From contig NC_089325.1 of assembly GCF_036669915.1 (NCBI RefSeq), positions 16,911,718-16,975,717 of the forward strand: a stretch of DNA of 64,000 bases. The letters are read 5' to 3'. The DNA is from Pocillopora verrucosa (Eukaryota > Cnidaria > Anthozoa > Scleractinia > Pocilloporidae). The translations under genes were made by a program, and so were the position numbers. The notes under the pieces were generated by a model, which was given only the letters and a program-made list of their open reading frames with translations, had not been told where the DNA came from and did not search any database. The stretch's first letter is position 1, and every line of letters begins with the position of its first letter. This document shows positions 33,617-46,539 of the stretch, piece after piece.

Positions 33617-36600
33617 ATGGGTAAGTAGTAGACATTTTATCTGAATGTTGTTAGGGTGCATTACCTATCAGCGTCTTAAACCATCATAAGTCCGTGTGCT
33701 CTTTAAAAAATATCCAGGCTTACTGAGAATGATTTGATTATCGTCACAAATTCGCCACTCGGGGAATTCTCCTCCAAGAAATCTTGATGGAGCGTCAATC
33801 CCCAGTTTTATCTCCTTGATCATGAAGAGCGAGATGTTATGCTCCTAGGTTCATAATTGTTCAGTAATATCTGAATTGAACCCAACTGAAGCGAATAGGG
33901 CGCCTTTCATTAAATTTGTACTCTCTAGAAATCGATAATGGTCCGACAATTTGGCACAACTTTCGACAATTAAATTGACGGTAGGATATGAGAGCAAAGA
34001 AGGGATCCATACCGAATCGTCAGTATTGTTTGGAAAAAAAAACTCTTTCTTTCTGTCTTTATGTCAAGAGGCACGACAAGGAGCCGTTCCTTTTAATCCA
34101 ATTTTGAAAAACTGAAAAACAAAGCGGATGTATCGGTCAATAGGGGTGCATATACGCATGTACATCAAATTGTCTTTGACCTTATTATGGCATCAATCGT
34201 TGCAGCAAAATTTCAGTTGGAAACTTCTCGTTCTGTTGCAATGATTAGTTAACAGTAGGGAAGATGTAGGCGAGGTTGTCTTTTCTTAGATATTTTTAAC
34301 CTTTTATCGACTACTAATTGAAAGAACAGCGGATGGCAACGTGTCAGATTAAGTAATTAGTCGATGAAATATAACCGTTTGTCAGTTCTATTGCTGTTAT
34401 TTAGAGGGCAAGCCGAGACCGATGGTACGAAAGCAATAATGAGTGTAAACATGCAGTGAAACCAGATCAAGCCAAGCTTTACATTTCATACGAATAATAA
34501 AGAAACTGGTTCAACCAGTTTTTCGAAACTTAAAAAATCTTTACATACTTGTTATAAGATATCTCCCCGATTGGAAAATAATACTAAGAGAATGCTGGCC
34601 TTAACACAAATGAAGCGTCGATAAATCTATATCCAAACCCACAAATTCTCGTCAACTGAGCGATCATCTAAGATCAGTATAAATGTATTTTTGGGTGGGA
34701 AAATTTGCTTTAAGGAAGTAAATTTCGTGCGACTATCAGCGTAAACGTCCGATATTAGGGTTGAAAGTTAACCCTAAACATGTTAAATTTGATTTTATGC
34801 CAATGTTGATGGTATTTGAATCATACTATGCTTTGGGGAGGTTCAGTGTGCTATTTTAGGAAGCGAACGAGAAAATTTTGCGAAGAAACTTCCCACAGTT
34901 CTCATGCTAAAAGCATCAGCTTCCTAACAGGTGTTCCTCTCCCTTCCGAGGGCTTCTTTCATTGTGGTGCGCAAAGTTGAAACTAATATCTGAACGACCA
35001 CTTTTCTAAATGCACTAAAGTCCACTGGCGTTTTCAATAATTAATTTGTCGAGCAACGATTAGCTGTCTGCCCTTTAGCAGTTATACAGTTCGATAGTGG
35101 ATATGGGTGTATCCTCTCGTGTCTCGACAAGTTGTAAAACTTGAAGGTCAACCATAGTGATGGTTGAGTGGACAGTTTCTTTCCAACTATTACCATCTTT
35201 TATGGCGTAAATAAGGAAAACGGAGATGTAACGCATGTTACACGTTGCTCTCGACTAGGGCGGTGAGGCGCCACGAAACTCGTGGACATTAAAGGAGAAA
35301 TTTCTCTCGTTTCTCGTTTCTTTTAGATGATTATAAGAAAGACGGCAAGAAAATGGTCAAAGAAGAGTCCAAGGAAGAGAAAATGTGTGCACAGTGCAGC
35401 AAAACAATTGAGGGCAAGTTTTTGCTACGAGCTTTGGACAAGTTTTGGCACGAAGAGTGCTTGAAATGTTCGTATTGCAACACACAGCTGGCAGACTTAA
35501 GCTTTAAGTTTTACCTCAGGGAAGATTTAAAACTTTGTAAACGAGACTACATCAGGTAAAGCATAAATGTTTCTTTTCTAATTGCAAGAATATCCGTGTA
35601 TTCATCCTCTCTATCATTAAGGAAGAATTATATAGTGAAACTTAAATACGCAGGAACCATTTCTACAGATTTTAAAATTGTTCAATTTTTTTCATTGTAA
35701 AATTTTCCTGAAAGCTCAGAAAAGAAAACGGAATACTTCTGTTTGTGATCATTAGATTCTATTGCTGCGCAATAATGATGAAGATAGAAGAAGTATTAGG
35801 ATTAGTTCGTAAAATTTGTAGATTTTCGCTGTACAGTTTTAATTCCTTTCCATGGTTATAACCTTGGCCCAGATCAGTAACTCCGGTAATTCCACGGCAT
35901 ATCAATTTCCTGCTCAAACTTTTTAAACCTTTTACTAACCATTATACTGAAAACTGGCCAACAGCCAACTTAATCAGTTTATAATTACTAAAAACGGCAA
36001 CATAGTCCAAAACGAAATAAGAACTTAACGAATGTTCTCTTTCCTCTTTAAAAACTATATCATAATACAGTATGGTGTGCATTACTAAACGCTTTTTATC
36101 ATTTTTCAAGCTGGTTGAAAAGATTTATCTATGATGGACGCTGAGTGAAAATGCTTCAGCTTCCCGGCAAACATATTATGAAGTTTGGTTGAATAAACTC
36201 TACATGTTGTTAGCTTCTGGCACAAACGGGAAATGGGTACTTGATCAAATTCTATTTCCTTGATCGGAAGGCGACAGTTAATAATAACTACTTTGTTCTG
36301 AATAAGGCAACACACTATCGTGTAATAAGTTTGAACCTTGTCGATGATTAGCCAGTGAATGAGCCTTTAACTGTAAATTTCCACAGCGTATTAACAGGTA
36401 AAATTACCGGAAATTTTCAAGTGAGCACCAGCTGCTTGCATTGTTAAAATTAACTTGCTGTGTTTTCTCCTTTTTCTTTTATATTTCTGTGTACTCGATA
36501 AAGTTTTTTTTTTTGGATATTTTTCAGCTGAGAGATTCTCAGTACACGATATCTAGTATGTGTTCTCTTGATTATTTATTATTACTCAACTGAACGTAAA

Positions 36601-39078
36601 AACTGCAGATAGACCGTCTTGTTAACATTAAGAGGAGTGATGCGTCCGTCTTCTTGAAATGCAGACACAACTGATTAGCAACTACAGTAATTAATCAACG
36701 ACCTTAACAGGATCAACAGTTTGTGAGTGTTCTTACTCAAATCAAGCTGTGAACCTACCTCTCACATTTTTTCTAATTCACTAACACATAAATATATATT
36801 CAAAAAATGCTGTATTAATGAAATCAAGCGAGCATTCATGTTCCATTCCGCAGCCATAAAAAAGTTCGTTAACTCATTTCTTCAGGCCTAAATGGCAATT
36901 TTCAGGCCTAAGCCTCTACGGGTTAATAATATCACTGCTACCATTCGACCTTCTGTCATCCTTTTAAACAAATTAAATTTTTTATAAGCTGCTTTTGTCT
37001 GGGAGCATAAATCTGTCTTCAGTTTTACACGCAGGTATCGCAAACAACATAATCGGATCTAAGGGATTATTCCACTAAGTCCGCGTAAATTGATCGAAGA
37101 CAGCCAGCCTCTTGCACGTGACCAGCTGAGAGGATGGTTCTCAGTGTATTTATAAGACATAGCATGTTTCCCTTTTTATTATTCCAAGCGAAACTACACT
37201 CGTGGGGATCATTCTGTCAACTCTGGAATAAATACCCTTACCTATACGTGACCTAATCGACTGAAAGTCATGACTCTTTTCAGTAAGTTAAAAATGTAAA
37301 GCAATCTCCATGTTCTTTGTGATAGCTGTTTATATGGCGAGAGATGACATTTCCTTAAACATGAAACTGAGTAAAAATGCTATAAGTTATAAATAACCAG
37401 CTATGGTAAATTGCTAAAAGTTTTCACCAAATTTTTTAAATAGCTACGAGATTATAACCACACACGGCGTTTCTCATTTCACTGACCTTGGCACGTAGAT
37501 CAATTTTGAAGTATAATGGGTTTTGTTTACTCTCCCTTTATTTGCTTTAAATTTATCACATGGCAGTGTTTAAGTAACCTTTAATCTACTGCAGACATGC
37601 CTTTTTTTAGCAATAAGTCAGGTGATAACTTACTTTAGCTTCTCTTCATCATCATTGAATTTAACTGGGCAGTTTTAAAAATCCTCACTGTTACTTTGAT
37701 GATGCTTTGGCAATGTTTCCTAGTGACTAGTGAACTTCGATCAGAAGTAGTTATAAATAAAGTCATTGAGTGGCTCAATATTTTAGCAATACCTTGGGGA
37801 CGCTCATTATTTATTAACGGGGGGGGGAGTGGGGGCGGTTGGAATATTTTCTTTGTGTCCGGATAAAACTTACCTGATCCCCCATAAGACTGAAATATTC
37901 GAATGATCCACCTCACTCGCAGTCAATATTTTAGCTGGCGATGACTGATCTTCCCTCGTTCCTCCTGAAAACCACGTGTTTCCCCAAAATACCATTTCCC
38001 CCCACTCCCCCCCCCCCCCCAGCCAAGGCGATAACTAATGAGGGAGAGCCATGTTGCATACTAAAAATGGACGTTATTTGAGCTGATAAAGATCTGATCA
38101 TACCTTAATATGACAAGAAGTATGTTTATTATTGTATTAGATTGCAGTCGAACTTTTTCATATCGTGAATCTTTGGGCAGCAGAGGGGCGTTTCTCAGTT
38201 AAATCTGTGAGCGTTCCAACAAAAGATTACTCTGAGAAGCACTCTGGAGTCTGGCCAATATGGTTATTGACACTAATGATAGGAATGGCTTTGTCTGAAT
38301 ATTTTAAGGTCTTTTAATGGAATATATTCAGTATTAGGTTTCTTAAGCGCACTTTTCACCTCAGTTCAATTGTATTTATTGTTGTTTATTGTCATATGTA
38401 CTTAATGCTGTACATTGTAGCGTTCTTTTTGCTGAAAAGTTCACAAGTTCTTCCCAAGAAATTTAAATTTGTTAGTCGATGTCGTAATTTGGATAGGTTT
38501 CACTGAAGCTTATTTGATAAAGGTAGGCCTTTTGCAATTTTCGATGGCTCGCTTAATAAAATTGCTCTCTGGACAGAGGAAAAAACAAGGAAATTGAAAT
38601 TTAGTCCCCATTGGAACAAAAATCAAAATTGTAACACGGGCCCCAGGTTTGAGAGCTAACCCCCATATTTTGCCTTGTTTCGTTGTGTTCCATCTCCTTC
38701 AGGAGATTTTGAAAAAAAAAGAATCTTTACCTATTTGACATCGCCGTACTGCATCATTCTTTCTTCAGACGTTTCCCGTAGATATTATGCCCACTCCTCT
38801 CTCGGCTGTCCTTACATATTAGCTTTTATTTTCATTCCAGGTTATTTGGTGCCACTGGACAATGCGCACACTGCTCCAAAACGATACTACCGCTGGAAAT
38901 GGTGATGCGGGCTCGTGAGCACACGTATCACCTTGATTGCTTCGCCTGTCACATCTGCCAGTACAGATTCTGCGTCGGCGACAAGTTTTTCCTCCACTTT
39001 CAGGTGGTACTTTGCGAGGCTGATTACAATGACATCACAAGCATTTTCAACGTCAACGACATGGCTTACTATGTGTGA
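33617..39078 (+). CDS. LIM-only protein (LMO1/3-like), copy A
   Basis: LMO proteins are nuclear adaptors: two zinc-binding LIM domains that bridge LDB/CLIM and bHLH or GATA factors, with no DNA binding of their own. Three coding exons: 33617-33620 (ATGG only), 35327-35555 and 38841-39078, all with GT-AG introns, in phases 1 and 2. The product is 156 residues, the same as human LMO1. LIM1 uses C22, C25, H43, C46, C49, C52, C72, D75; LIM2 uses C86, C89, H108, C111, C114, C117, C136, D139. A Lys/Glu-rich N-terminus precedes LIM1. MVMRARE, YHLDCFAC and FCVGDKFFL in LIM2 are LMO1/3 signatures. The ATGG exon is supported by a strong donor (GTAAGT) and by an identical arrangement in copy B; the internal ATG at 35353 would lose ten residues. 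Tail-to-tail with copy B, with about 2 kb between stops. Confidence 0.92.
37802..38046. mobile_element. G/C-run MITE, near full-length copy 2
   Basis: Ends CATTATTTATTAACGGGGGG and CCCCCC...CGATAACTAATG are inverted repeats. The interior has a GTGATTTT-like C/G-run body and, on the minus strand, an AGATCAGTCATCGC block shared with the other copies. Runs of nine or more G or C are present at both ends. It lies in intron 2 of LMO copy A. Confidence 0.65.
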
Positions 39079-39302
39079 CTTCCGGTGATTTCTCCCCTGA
39101 TCCTGATACACCATTTTAGAAAGGTTTGAAAAAGGACATGCAGAGAGCAACTCACGATCAAAAATTAGAATGCTTTGGACTGCATGCCTCCTATGTTTTC
39201 TCATCTTTGTCCATCAGCTTTAACGTGATAACTCCAAATACCCTTTAGCTTTTTCTTTTAATCATATATTTGTATCTTAGCATCTTCGGTGCAATGAAAA
39301 GA

Positions 39303-39470
39303 GGATATTACATGGCCGCGCGGAGATACGAAATTTATCTTCGAGCGCTGACAAATGTTTCACGAGTGAGCGTAGCGGACGAGCGAATACTTTTTAACAA
39401 GAGAGGAGGAATTTCGTATCTCCAAGCGGCCATATAATATCTTCTATTTATCATATAAACACCAATAAAA
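39303..39470. mobile_element. solo terminal hairpin of the 15.8-17.0 kb foldback family
   Basis: GGAGATACGAAATTTATC near 39318 and AGGAATTTCGTATCTCC near 39405 are inverted, with CACGAGTGAGCGTAGCGGAC between and TTTATCATATAAACACC after. The same layout (hairpin with GAATTTC arms, CGAGTGAGCG block, then TTTATCATATAAACAC) forms each end of the large foldback element. Only one end is present here, in the space between the two LMO genes. Confidence 0.65.
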
Positions 39471-39479
39471 TACTGAATA

Positions 39480-40230
39480 AAAGGCGCTGCGTCAAAGGCG
39501 CGATTTCTGTATGAAACAATAGCGACAGTGATCTTTTCACGCGTGAAGATGACATGTTATCTTTACGCGTGAAGATATCATGTTTTCGAGCAAAAGCTCA
39601 CTTGGTATTCCACTGATGTTTATATACTAAAAACGTTTTCTAATTGTCATCTTATTATTGTCAAGTAAGTTTTGGGGAGAAAGACTTCATTCAGATACCG
39701 AATGAAAAAGTACTCTTGAACATCGAATTCTGAAAACCTCTTGACTCTTACGTTTCAACCACAAGTTCTCTAGAAGGAAACTCAGGAATTCTAATGAGAG
39801 GACTAGTACTTTGTAAGGTAGAAATAAATAAGCCTCAAACTAAAAAAAAAGTTACCACTTAGCAGTATTTTTACAGAAAAGGCATACAAGGTCATGATAA
39901 GCGTTTGAATACCCTCATTCCTCTAAAATGCGTTTATTATAAAATGCTAACAGAGCAGTCTGTCAGAATTAAATGCTACAATACAGACATCGGGTTTTGA
40001 CAACATTTGATCATTTAATACAAACAACATCAAGGCTCTTGTGCAATTGATTGGTTGGCAGGACAATTTTCCTTTTTTATTAAATCATTTCTCTCCCGGC
40101 GAACAGACTGGAGTACCATTTTGTATACTAACATAACCCTAAGCTTCCAGACGGTACCGAAGAAGGCCCCGGGTTGGCATCGGAATCTGTCAGAAACTAA
40201 AATCTCCGTATTACATAAAACCAAGAAAAT
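39480..40230. other. intergenic between the two LMO genes
   Basis: AT-rich, no gene recognised. It includes a short local direct repeat near 39536-39585 (two copies of a CACGCGTGAAGAT-like segment around ATGTTATC). It would carry the 3'UTRs of both convergent genes, but no clear poly(A) signal could be assigned. Confidence 0.45.
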
Positions 40231-40235
40231 GCCCG

Positions 40236-40297
40236 TAACCATGTGATCCCCAAAAAGTCTCCAATCCCCCTCCCCCCCGATAAATAATGACTGAACC
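40236..40297. repeat. G/C-run MITE, terminal fragment (copy 3)
   Basis: ATCCCC and CCCCTCCCCCCC run into CGATAAATAATGACTGAACC, the same terminal sequence as in copies 2 and 4. Only one end is present. Confidence 0.5.
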
Positions 40298-41033
40298 CAA
40301 GTACTCGTGAAGTCAATTACTGGCTTTATCATTTAAAAAATAAGGAAGGGTTTTAAAAACATTTTACTCATTCAAAACAGTTACTGTATCTCCTCTGCCA
40401 TCCACAGAGGGTCAGTAACTTAATAAAATGAATCTTCCAGAAGAAACTTTTCGGGTTTTCACTTTCGATTCATTCTTCTACCAAAAATGAAAGGTCCGAA
40501 GAACAAGAATGCGTTGTAAGGCTCTATTGTTAAAGGCTCTTTTAGGTTTGTACCTGGGAAATCGATAAATGGAGAGCAAGCAGAGCACAGACTTTCTTCG
40601 GGTAAGGAAAATAGTAGACTTCGTGTATAAAAAGTGTTGAAGCAAAATTTTATTTCTCTTTAAAGTAATTGGACTTTTGAATCTTTAAGATAGATTTTTA
40701 CACAGACAAGCTCTTTCGAGATGCTCTTGATCTTGTTACTACAAAATACAACCTTTCTTTTATCTCCTTCAAAAGCTATCAGTACGAAATATTGCAATAA
40801 ACAAAAACAATTATTGATCAAAGTAGAAATTTGCTAAAAAGTACAAGGCCTAAAACCCACTCATATGATTGTGAACGCATTAATGGATTTCCAATCTTAG
40901 TGAGAAAAACGTTTAGGAAGCGAATCAAAAGTCAGACTTGATCCCAGTTTCCCTGTTGTTTGACACGGTGGTCCTGAAATGAGAGAAACAGCTTGAGAGA
41001 GGAGTTGACACGAGAAACTGAGATCCCCTTGAG

Positions 41034-44000
41034 TCACCAAAAGAAAGGAGTCTGATAAAAGTAACCCCTGTCGCCATAATAGTGATCTTGACAGCGGATT
41101 GTGTTGTAATAAAGGTAGAACCTGTCTCCAACGCAGAATCTATAACGACACACGTGACAGGCGAAACAGTCCAAGTGATAGACGTGTTCACGAGCCCGCA
41201 TGACCATTTCTAGCGGTGGAATGATTTTCAAGCATCGAGAGCAAATTCCTGTGGCTCCAAACAACCTAGATAAAAGGAAACAAAAGATATTGTGATAATA
41301 TTATGATAAGGTAAAACTAGGCAAAGAAGCAGAACTTTCTTTCAAAAATGTGAATTGTTTCACGAACCTCCATCCCTACCCCCCCCCCCTCCAAAAAAAA
41401 AACAACAAAACAAAAAAGATAAAGATAGAAAACAACATGGATAAGAATCAATTTCACTTTACAAGCTGCGCGTCCAACGTGGCTTGGAAATATCATTTAC
41501 TATTTCAGATATTTTACTTTTCAATAAAGTGCTCTCCATGCTCCACCAAAGCGATGAAGAGAAAATCTATTATAGCTCTGCTTAAGGTCAAGGCTGAGCT
41601 GTACGATTGTTTTAAAACAAAAACGGCTAATTGGCATTACAATGCTTATAACATGTACAGTGGGGATCATTTTATCAGCTGGGAAGGCCTTCGGCTTTGA
41701 CTTTTTTTCCTTTTGTCCTGTAGTTATCCACATGCGCAGAGCTGAAGTTATCTCCTAGTAGTTGATATCCTTGAAGTCGCTAAAGAACATCTGCCAGATT
41801 ATTGTTTCAAGTTTCGGGCAATTAGATATTACAACTAAATTTAACATTAAAACAAGATGAATGTCAACCTAGACGACGGCATACCAGCGAGAGAGTATAA
41901 GATTTGTCAGCTCTTCTTGTCGTGTTAAAACCTTAGTTTGGTTAGCACAATTGTTTCGTGCATTCAGCTGTCTATTATCGCATTATTCTGCACTTGAAAA
42001 GTTTGAAGAGCACTCAGAAAGCTACCATCACTTATTATCTTACGCGTTGTTTTGTTATTTTCTCATTCCTGTCTCTTTCTCTCAGATTTTCAATTTCTTT
42101 AGTCTTATTACGGGTCAAAAGTCGTTGCGATGAAACAATAAAACTAATTGTCAATCAAAGCGCCGATGTTAAGAACCGACCGAACCTAACCCGGCTCTGT
42201 CTGCTTGAAATAAGATTAAAAAGATTCTAGGATTAACATCTACGAGGAGTTTTCAAGTATTTTGTTTAGTATCAAGCTGTAAATAATTTGTGCGTTGACA
42301 CTTTAACCAAGTCAAGGCGAAGAAAGAGGGGAACTCTGATTGAGAAAAAAAATCAAATTTTGGCTCACTGCACTATGTTTTTTTTCCAGTTCTGATGAAA
42401 GTTGCGGAGTCTCGACCGTCAACATTCCATATAGAACGCGAACTTTCAAGAGATGACCTCAGAAAACACTAATCTCTAACATTTTAGCACAGGGTCACTC
42501 AGTATTAGCTATTTTAGCAATCCATTGTACAAACAATTTTTGGACACTGAAATATGCGACGTGAGCATGGAATTGCAGGAAATAAGAGCGTCTTCATTTG
42601 AAATTTCTACTGATATGCGTTTCTGTAATCGCTATTATGTGATTTAGGATGTAGTTACGGCGACGCCAAGAAAACCGTCGCCGGAAAATTCCTTTCAATT
42701 CCTCTAAGAATTTCGCCTGTAGTTTGATGTTTTAAACGTTTCTGACGCTGCAAGATCTCTCCTCCAGCATTAAATGTGAATTCAGTGATGTTTACTTTAG
42801 TCTCATTGCCGTTACTGTTAGGATAGTCTTTAAGTCCTTAGGAACGGAAGTCGTTTTAATTGTACTCTTCAAAACGTAATTAATGAAGTCTTTACTGTTT
42901 ATTCAATAAAACCACGAAATTGCACGATAGCCACGAAATAGTATGAACTTTTGCTGATTGAATTTCCCAAGAACTGAATTTTTATTGAGCACTGCAAAAA
43001 GCTTTCTATCACTTCGGCTACCCTCTCAAAATAGGAAGAGCAGATGATATGCAAACTGAAATTGCCTATCAATAGTCTGAACTGGCCTGTGAGATCGATC
43101 CAGTCATAAATAGAATAACCTTCTTTATGTCATAAAACCAACGGCTGCCAGATTCTTCAGTTCCTAAATTGTGTAAAATATTCTCATGGAATGTAGAAGG
43201 AAAAAGGCAACGCCGCCATGGATAAAAAAAGTGACTGATCTGGTTCGTCAGCTTGCTCGGTGAGATGTAGATTGAGAAGAAGATGCAAATTTTGACACAG
43301 GGCCTTTTTTATTAGAAGTTACATTAAGTTATTTATATTGTCTGAGCCTCTCAGGAATACTCAGTATAAAAATTCGCGTGAAGCGATCAAGAAACAGTCT
43401 CAAGCCGAGAAGTTGTCAAGGCACCGAAACTTACTCAACAACTCATTCTATTTTCTGCATCACCACTTTTAAAGTTCTCAGTTTCAGCCTTGAGTTGTTC
43501 AGATTCTAGATAAGATTTTAAAGAATATTCGTTTATGGAAGTACATCTCAAAAGAATAATATTCAAGGAAGAAAATCAAGGAACAAGGAACAAGCATGCC
43601 ACGGAAAGGAAACAAATTGATCAGTTGCAAATCATACCGCATATGACACCGTCAGATACCCGTTGAAAATAATTCGTTGCTAGCGCGACGCTGCATCATT
43701 CAGAACACGAACTATTTTTTTTGCGAGTATTTGACATTTTGTTTCTGTGTATGTCATGTTAAACTCGTGAATGTGCGGTTGGAAATCCATGTGGAATGGA
43801 AGACCAGACTCAAAACATCATGAAGTTTGAGGTAGGGACTTAGAACGCGATGCCAGAAAACTTTGCTAGAAAACTCGGAAGGGCCTCGAATGGGACTCTT
43901 GGTCAGGACAAAACACCTCGTTATACCAGCCATGCACGAACTTTTTTTTACGAAAATAATTTATTACATGCTAAATCTTTTGCGCCTTTAAAGTACTTTC

Positions 44001-46433
44001 TTAACTGTTTTGCAAGTTTATCATAAACTTGATAATCAAACTTTCCTTAGCCAGGCAACGTGCGGCTAGTCACGCGAAAACAAACTGTTCAATGTATTCA
44101 GAAACACACAGTACAAAAACTAAAGAACACGTTTTTACGATTTTAGTTGCCTTTATTCTTGAATGAAACAAAGAAATGTAGTTACTAGATACATCCTTCA
44201 GATGGGGTCGATTTTTCCGTAGGTTGTGGGTTTTTGTTCATCATGTACTCAGTCTCGTCACTGCTCTTGTTTAGATTTTGAGCCTTCTAGTTTCCTTGAC
44301 ATTATATATATTAAGCATTGAACTTTTCAGTGGCTTAACAGAAGTTCATTGGTGGCAGGAAAACCACAGGTTCTGAGTATGTATCAAATCTGGCTGAGTT
44401 TTACGAGAACACATATAAAATCAACAATTTTTGGGGGGATTTTTGTCTACATCAAGGTAATCCAGGACCCATTTTCGTGTTATATACGAATTTTATCACA
44501 AAAAATTACTTCAAGTTAAAGAACTATAGCATAAAATATTCCGTGATTGTTTTTGAAACCGCATATCCTCCCACAAGAAACCTCATTTCATATTTCTTCA
44601 AATCTTAGAGCTAAAACCATAAATTATTCAGTCCTCTCATCTCTCTGACGAGAGAACACAAATATCGCACTGACGTCGTCGCTAATTTTAAGTGTCTCCG
44701 CTAGAGTAAACTTCAAACTTCCCTTGTAAAGGCGTTTTTGGATTCATTACCGTACATTTTCTGTTAAGATCGAACGAAAATAACCCCGATTTTAAACAGA
44801 GGGGCAACTGAGTAAGGATTAACGAGCATCTTGACGGATAGTGCCGGATAAAGATGAATTTCATTAATTTATGTTAACAGGTTTTTGGGGTTCTTGAAAG
44901 TTGTTTAAACCTCGAAATCTTTTAATCCTGTTAATGTGGAATACAGTTTCGCAACGCGATTTAACCTCCATGCACGGAAATGAAAGATTCCCAAGACAAA
45001 ACATAATGCCACGATATGTTTCAAGTTTAAATCATGTGTTCGTGATCAGAGCATAAACATTATGAATTATTGATACCATAATGTAAAATATAAAACGTCA
45101 TAAGAATATTACTTTCAGGTAAAAATAATGAAAGGAATTGCTGTCGTATTTCTCCTACGGGAAAGAGTTTTGCTACATCGATATTACGCCATTTTCAAAC
45201 TTCTGATCCTAGCTACAGCGCTAAGTAATATATCTCATCGAAGATGCAACCCTGTTTTCAGTGCCACAATATATTTAACAGTGTCATCCAGTCCGTGCGC
45301 TTCAGCATTACAGGAAGTCTTTGAGCTTTACTCGTTTTACTTTCGAACAGATTTGACGAGTTTTCCTTCAGATTCCGGCTTGCAGAATAAATAAAAGAAC
45401 TGTTTTTATAATAAGAAAACTTCTCACCTGATGTAATCTCGCTTACAAAGTATTTGATCTCCTTTGATGTAAAACTTGAAGCTTAAATCAGACAGTTGAG
45501 TATTGCAATACGAACACTTCAAACACTCTTCATGCCAGAACTGGTCTAAAGCTCGCAGCAAAAACTTCCCCTCTATCTTTTTGTTACACTGCGCACAGAT
45601 TTTCAGTTCCTTAGACTTTTCTTCTTCCACCTTTTCACCATCATTCTCTTTGTCTTCTGCAAGTGAGAAGGCGCTCATCAGAGCACAATTGAAATGTTTA
45701 TAACGCGCGTGAGCCCACGCGTGTGTGGCTGAGAAGTTCCGCTCACGGCCGAATGAGGATTCAACAGTTCATTATATTCACAGCTGCGGCTCACTTATAA
45801 TCTGTTGGCTAACAGCTCGTTTACCTGCGGCATATAATTTTGCGCCTTTCTGTTATTATGATATCGCTTTCGCTTCCTTGCTACAATTCTGCGGTTTGAC
45901 TACTGCAGTGCTGTAAAGAATTGAACAATTTTAAATCTCATAAATTAAAAAGTGAAATAGGCTTGAGCTTCCGTCGTTCATCATAAAGTCTTGAATCCTC
46001 TAGAAGCGAGGGGATAAATCGCTTATTACTGAATACATCCGGACATTCTAACGCCTACTGAGAAAATTTAAAGAAAGCTGTTGAAACATTAGTTAGGCAC
46101 GGGGGCGAAAGAAAAAATTATGGGGTCTGACTCAAGGTTTCAATTTACTGGCTTGTGCGGTTTAATAAACTCTGTTATTGCCAAACACTTAAGCAATGTT
46201 TATCTTTATGTCATCAGCGATTCGAATAACTAAGTCTGCAAAAGCTGTCTTTCTTTGAAAAATCTGTGTGTAAAACAAACTTCAAAAGTTTGGTTAAAAA
46301 AAGTCAAAAGTGGCAAGGAATACCTTAATTCACAGACTGAATTATTTTGCAAAACGGTCATTGTACATCATAGCCTAAAACTTGGAGTTAGTGAATAAAA
46401 AGAGGTTTATCAACCACAAAAAAACTTACCCAT
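41034..46433 (-). CDS. LIM-only protein (LMO1/3-like), copy B
   Basis: Paralogue of copy A on the opposite strand, with the same likely role as a nuclear LIM adaptor. Coding exons on the minus strand: 46433-46430 (ATGG), 45656-45428 (229 nt, the same length as in copy A) and 41265-41034. The product is 154 residues. LIM1 uses C22, C25, H43, C46, C49, C52, C72, D75; LIM2 uses C86, C89, H108, C111, C114, C117, C136 and H139 as the last ligand (Asp in copy A). Exon 2 is nearly identical in sequence to copy A through LIM1 (for example EGKFLLRALD, FWHEECLKCSYCNTQL), while the last 20 residues differ and end aromatic (GYFYQTPFFW). The ATG at 45678 opens the same frame but sits before a good acceptor (TTCTCACTTGCAG), so I treat it as intronic. 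Confidence 0.92.
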
Positions 46434-46539
46434 CACTACTATTGGTGCGCTATGTTTGGTCGGCAAAACTTTTCAGTGGCACTAGAATACCTCAGTCCAG
46501 CTGTTCGGAGAATTTTGAGACGTACACTTGCATTTAAAT

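Noticed and set aside
45128-45394. 88-codon frame inside LMO copy B intron 2
   Set aside because: Opposite strand, no domain, no conservation signal visible.
45428-45678. ATG at 45678 as the start of LMO copy B
   Set aside because: It lies upstream of a strong acceptor whose position and phase match copy A, and an ATGG|GTAAGT exon exists at 46433-46430.
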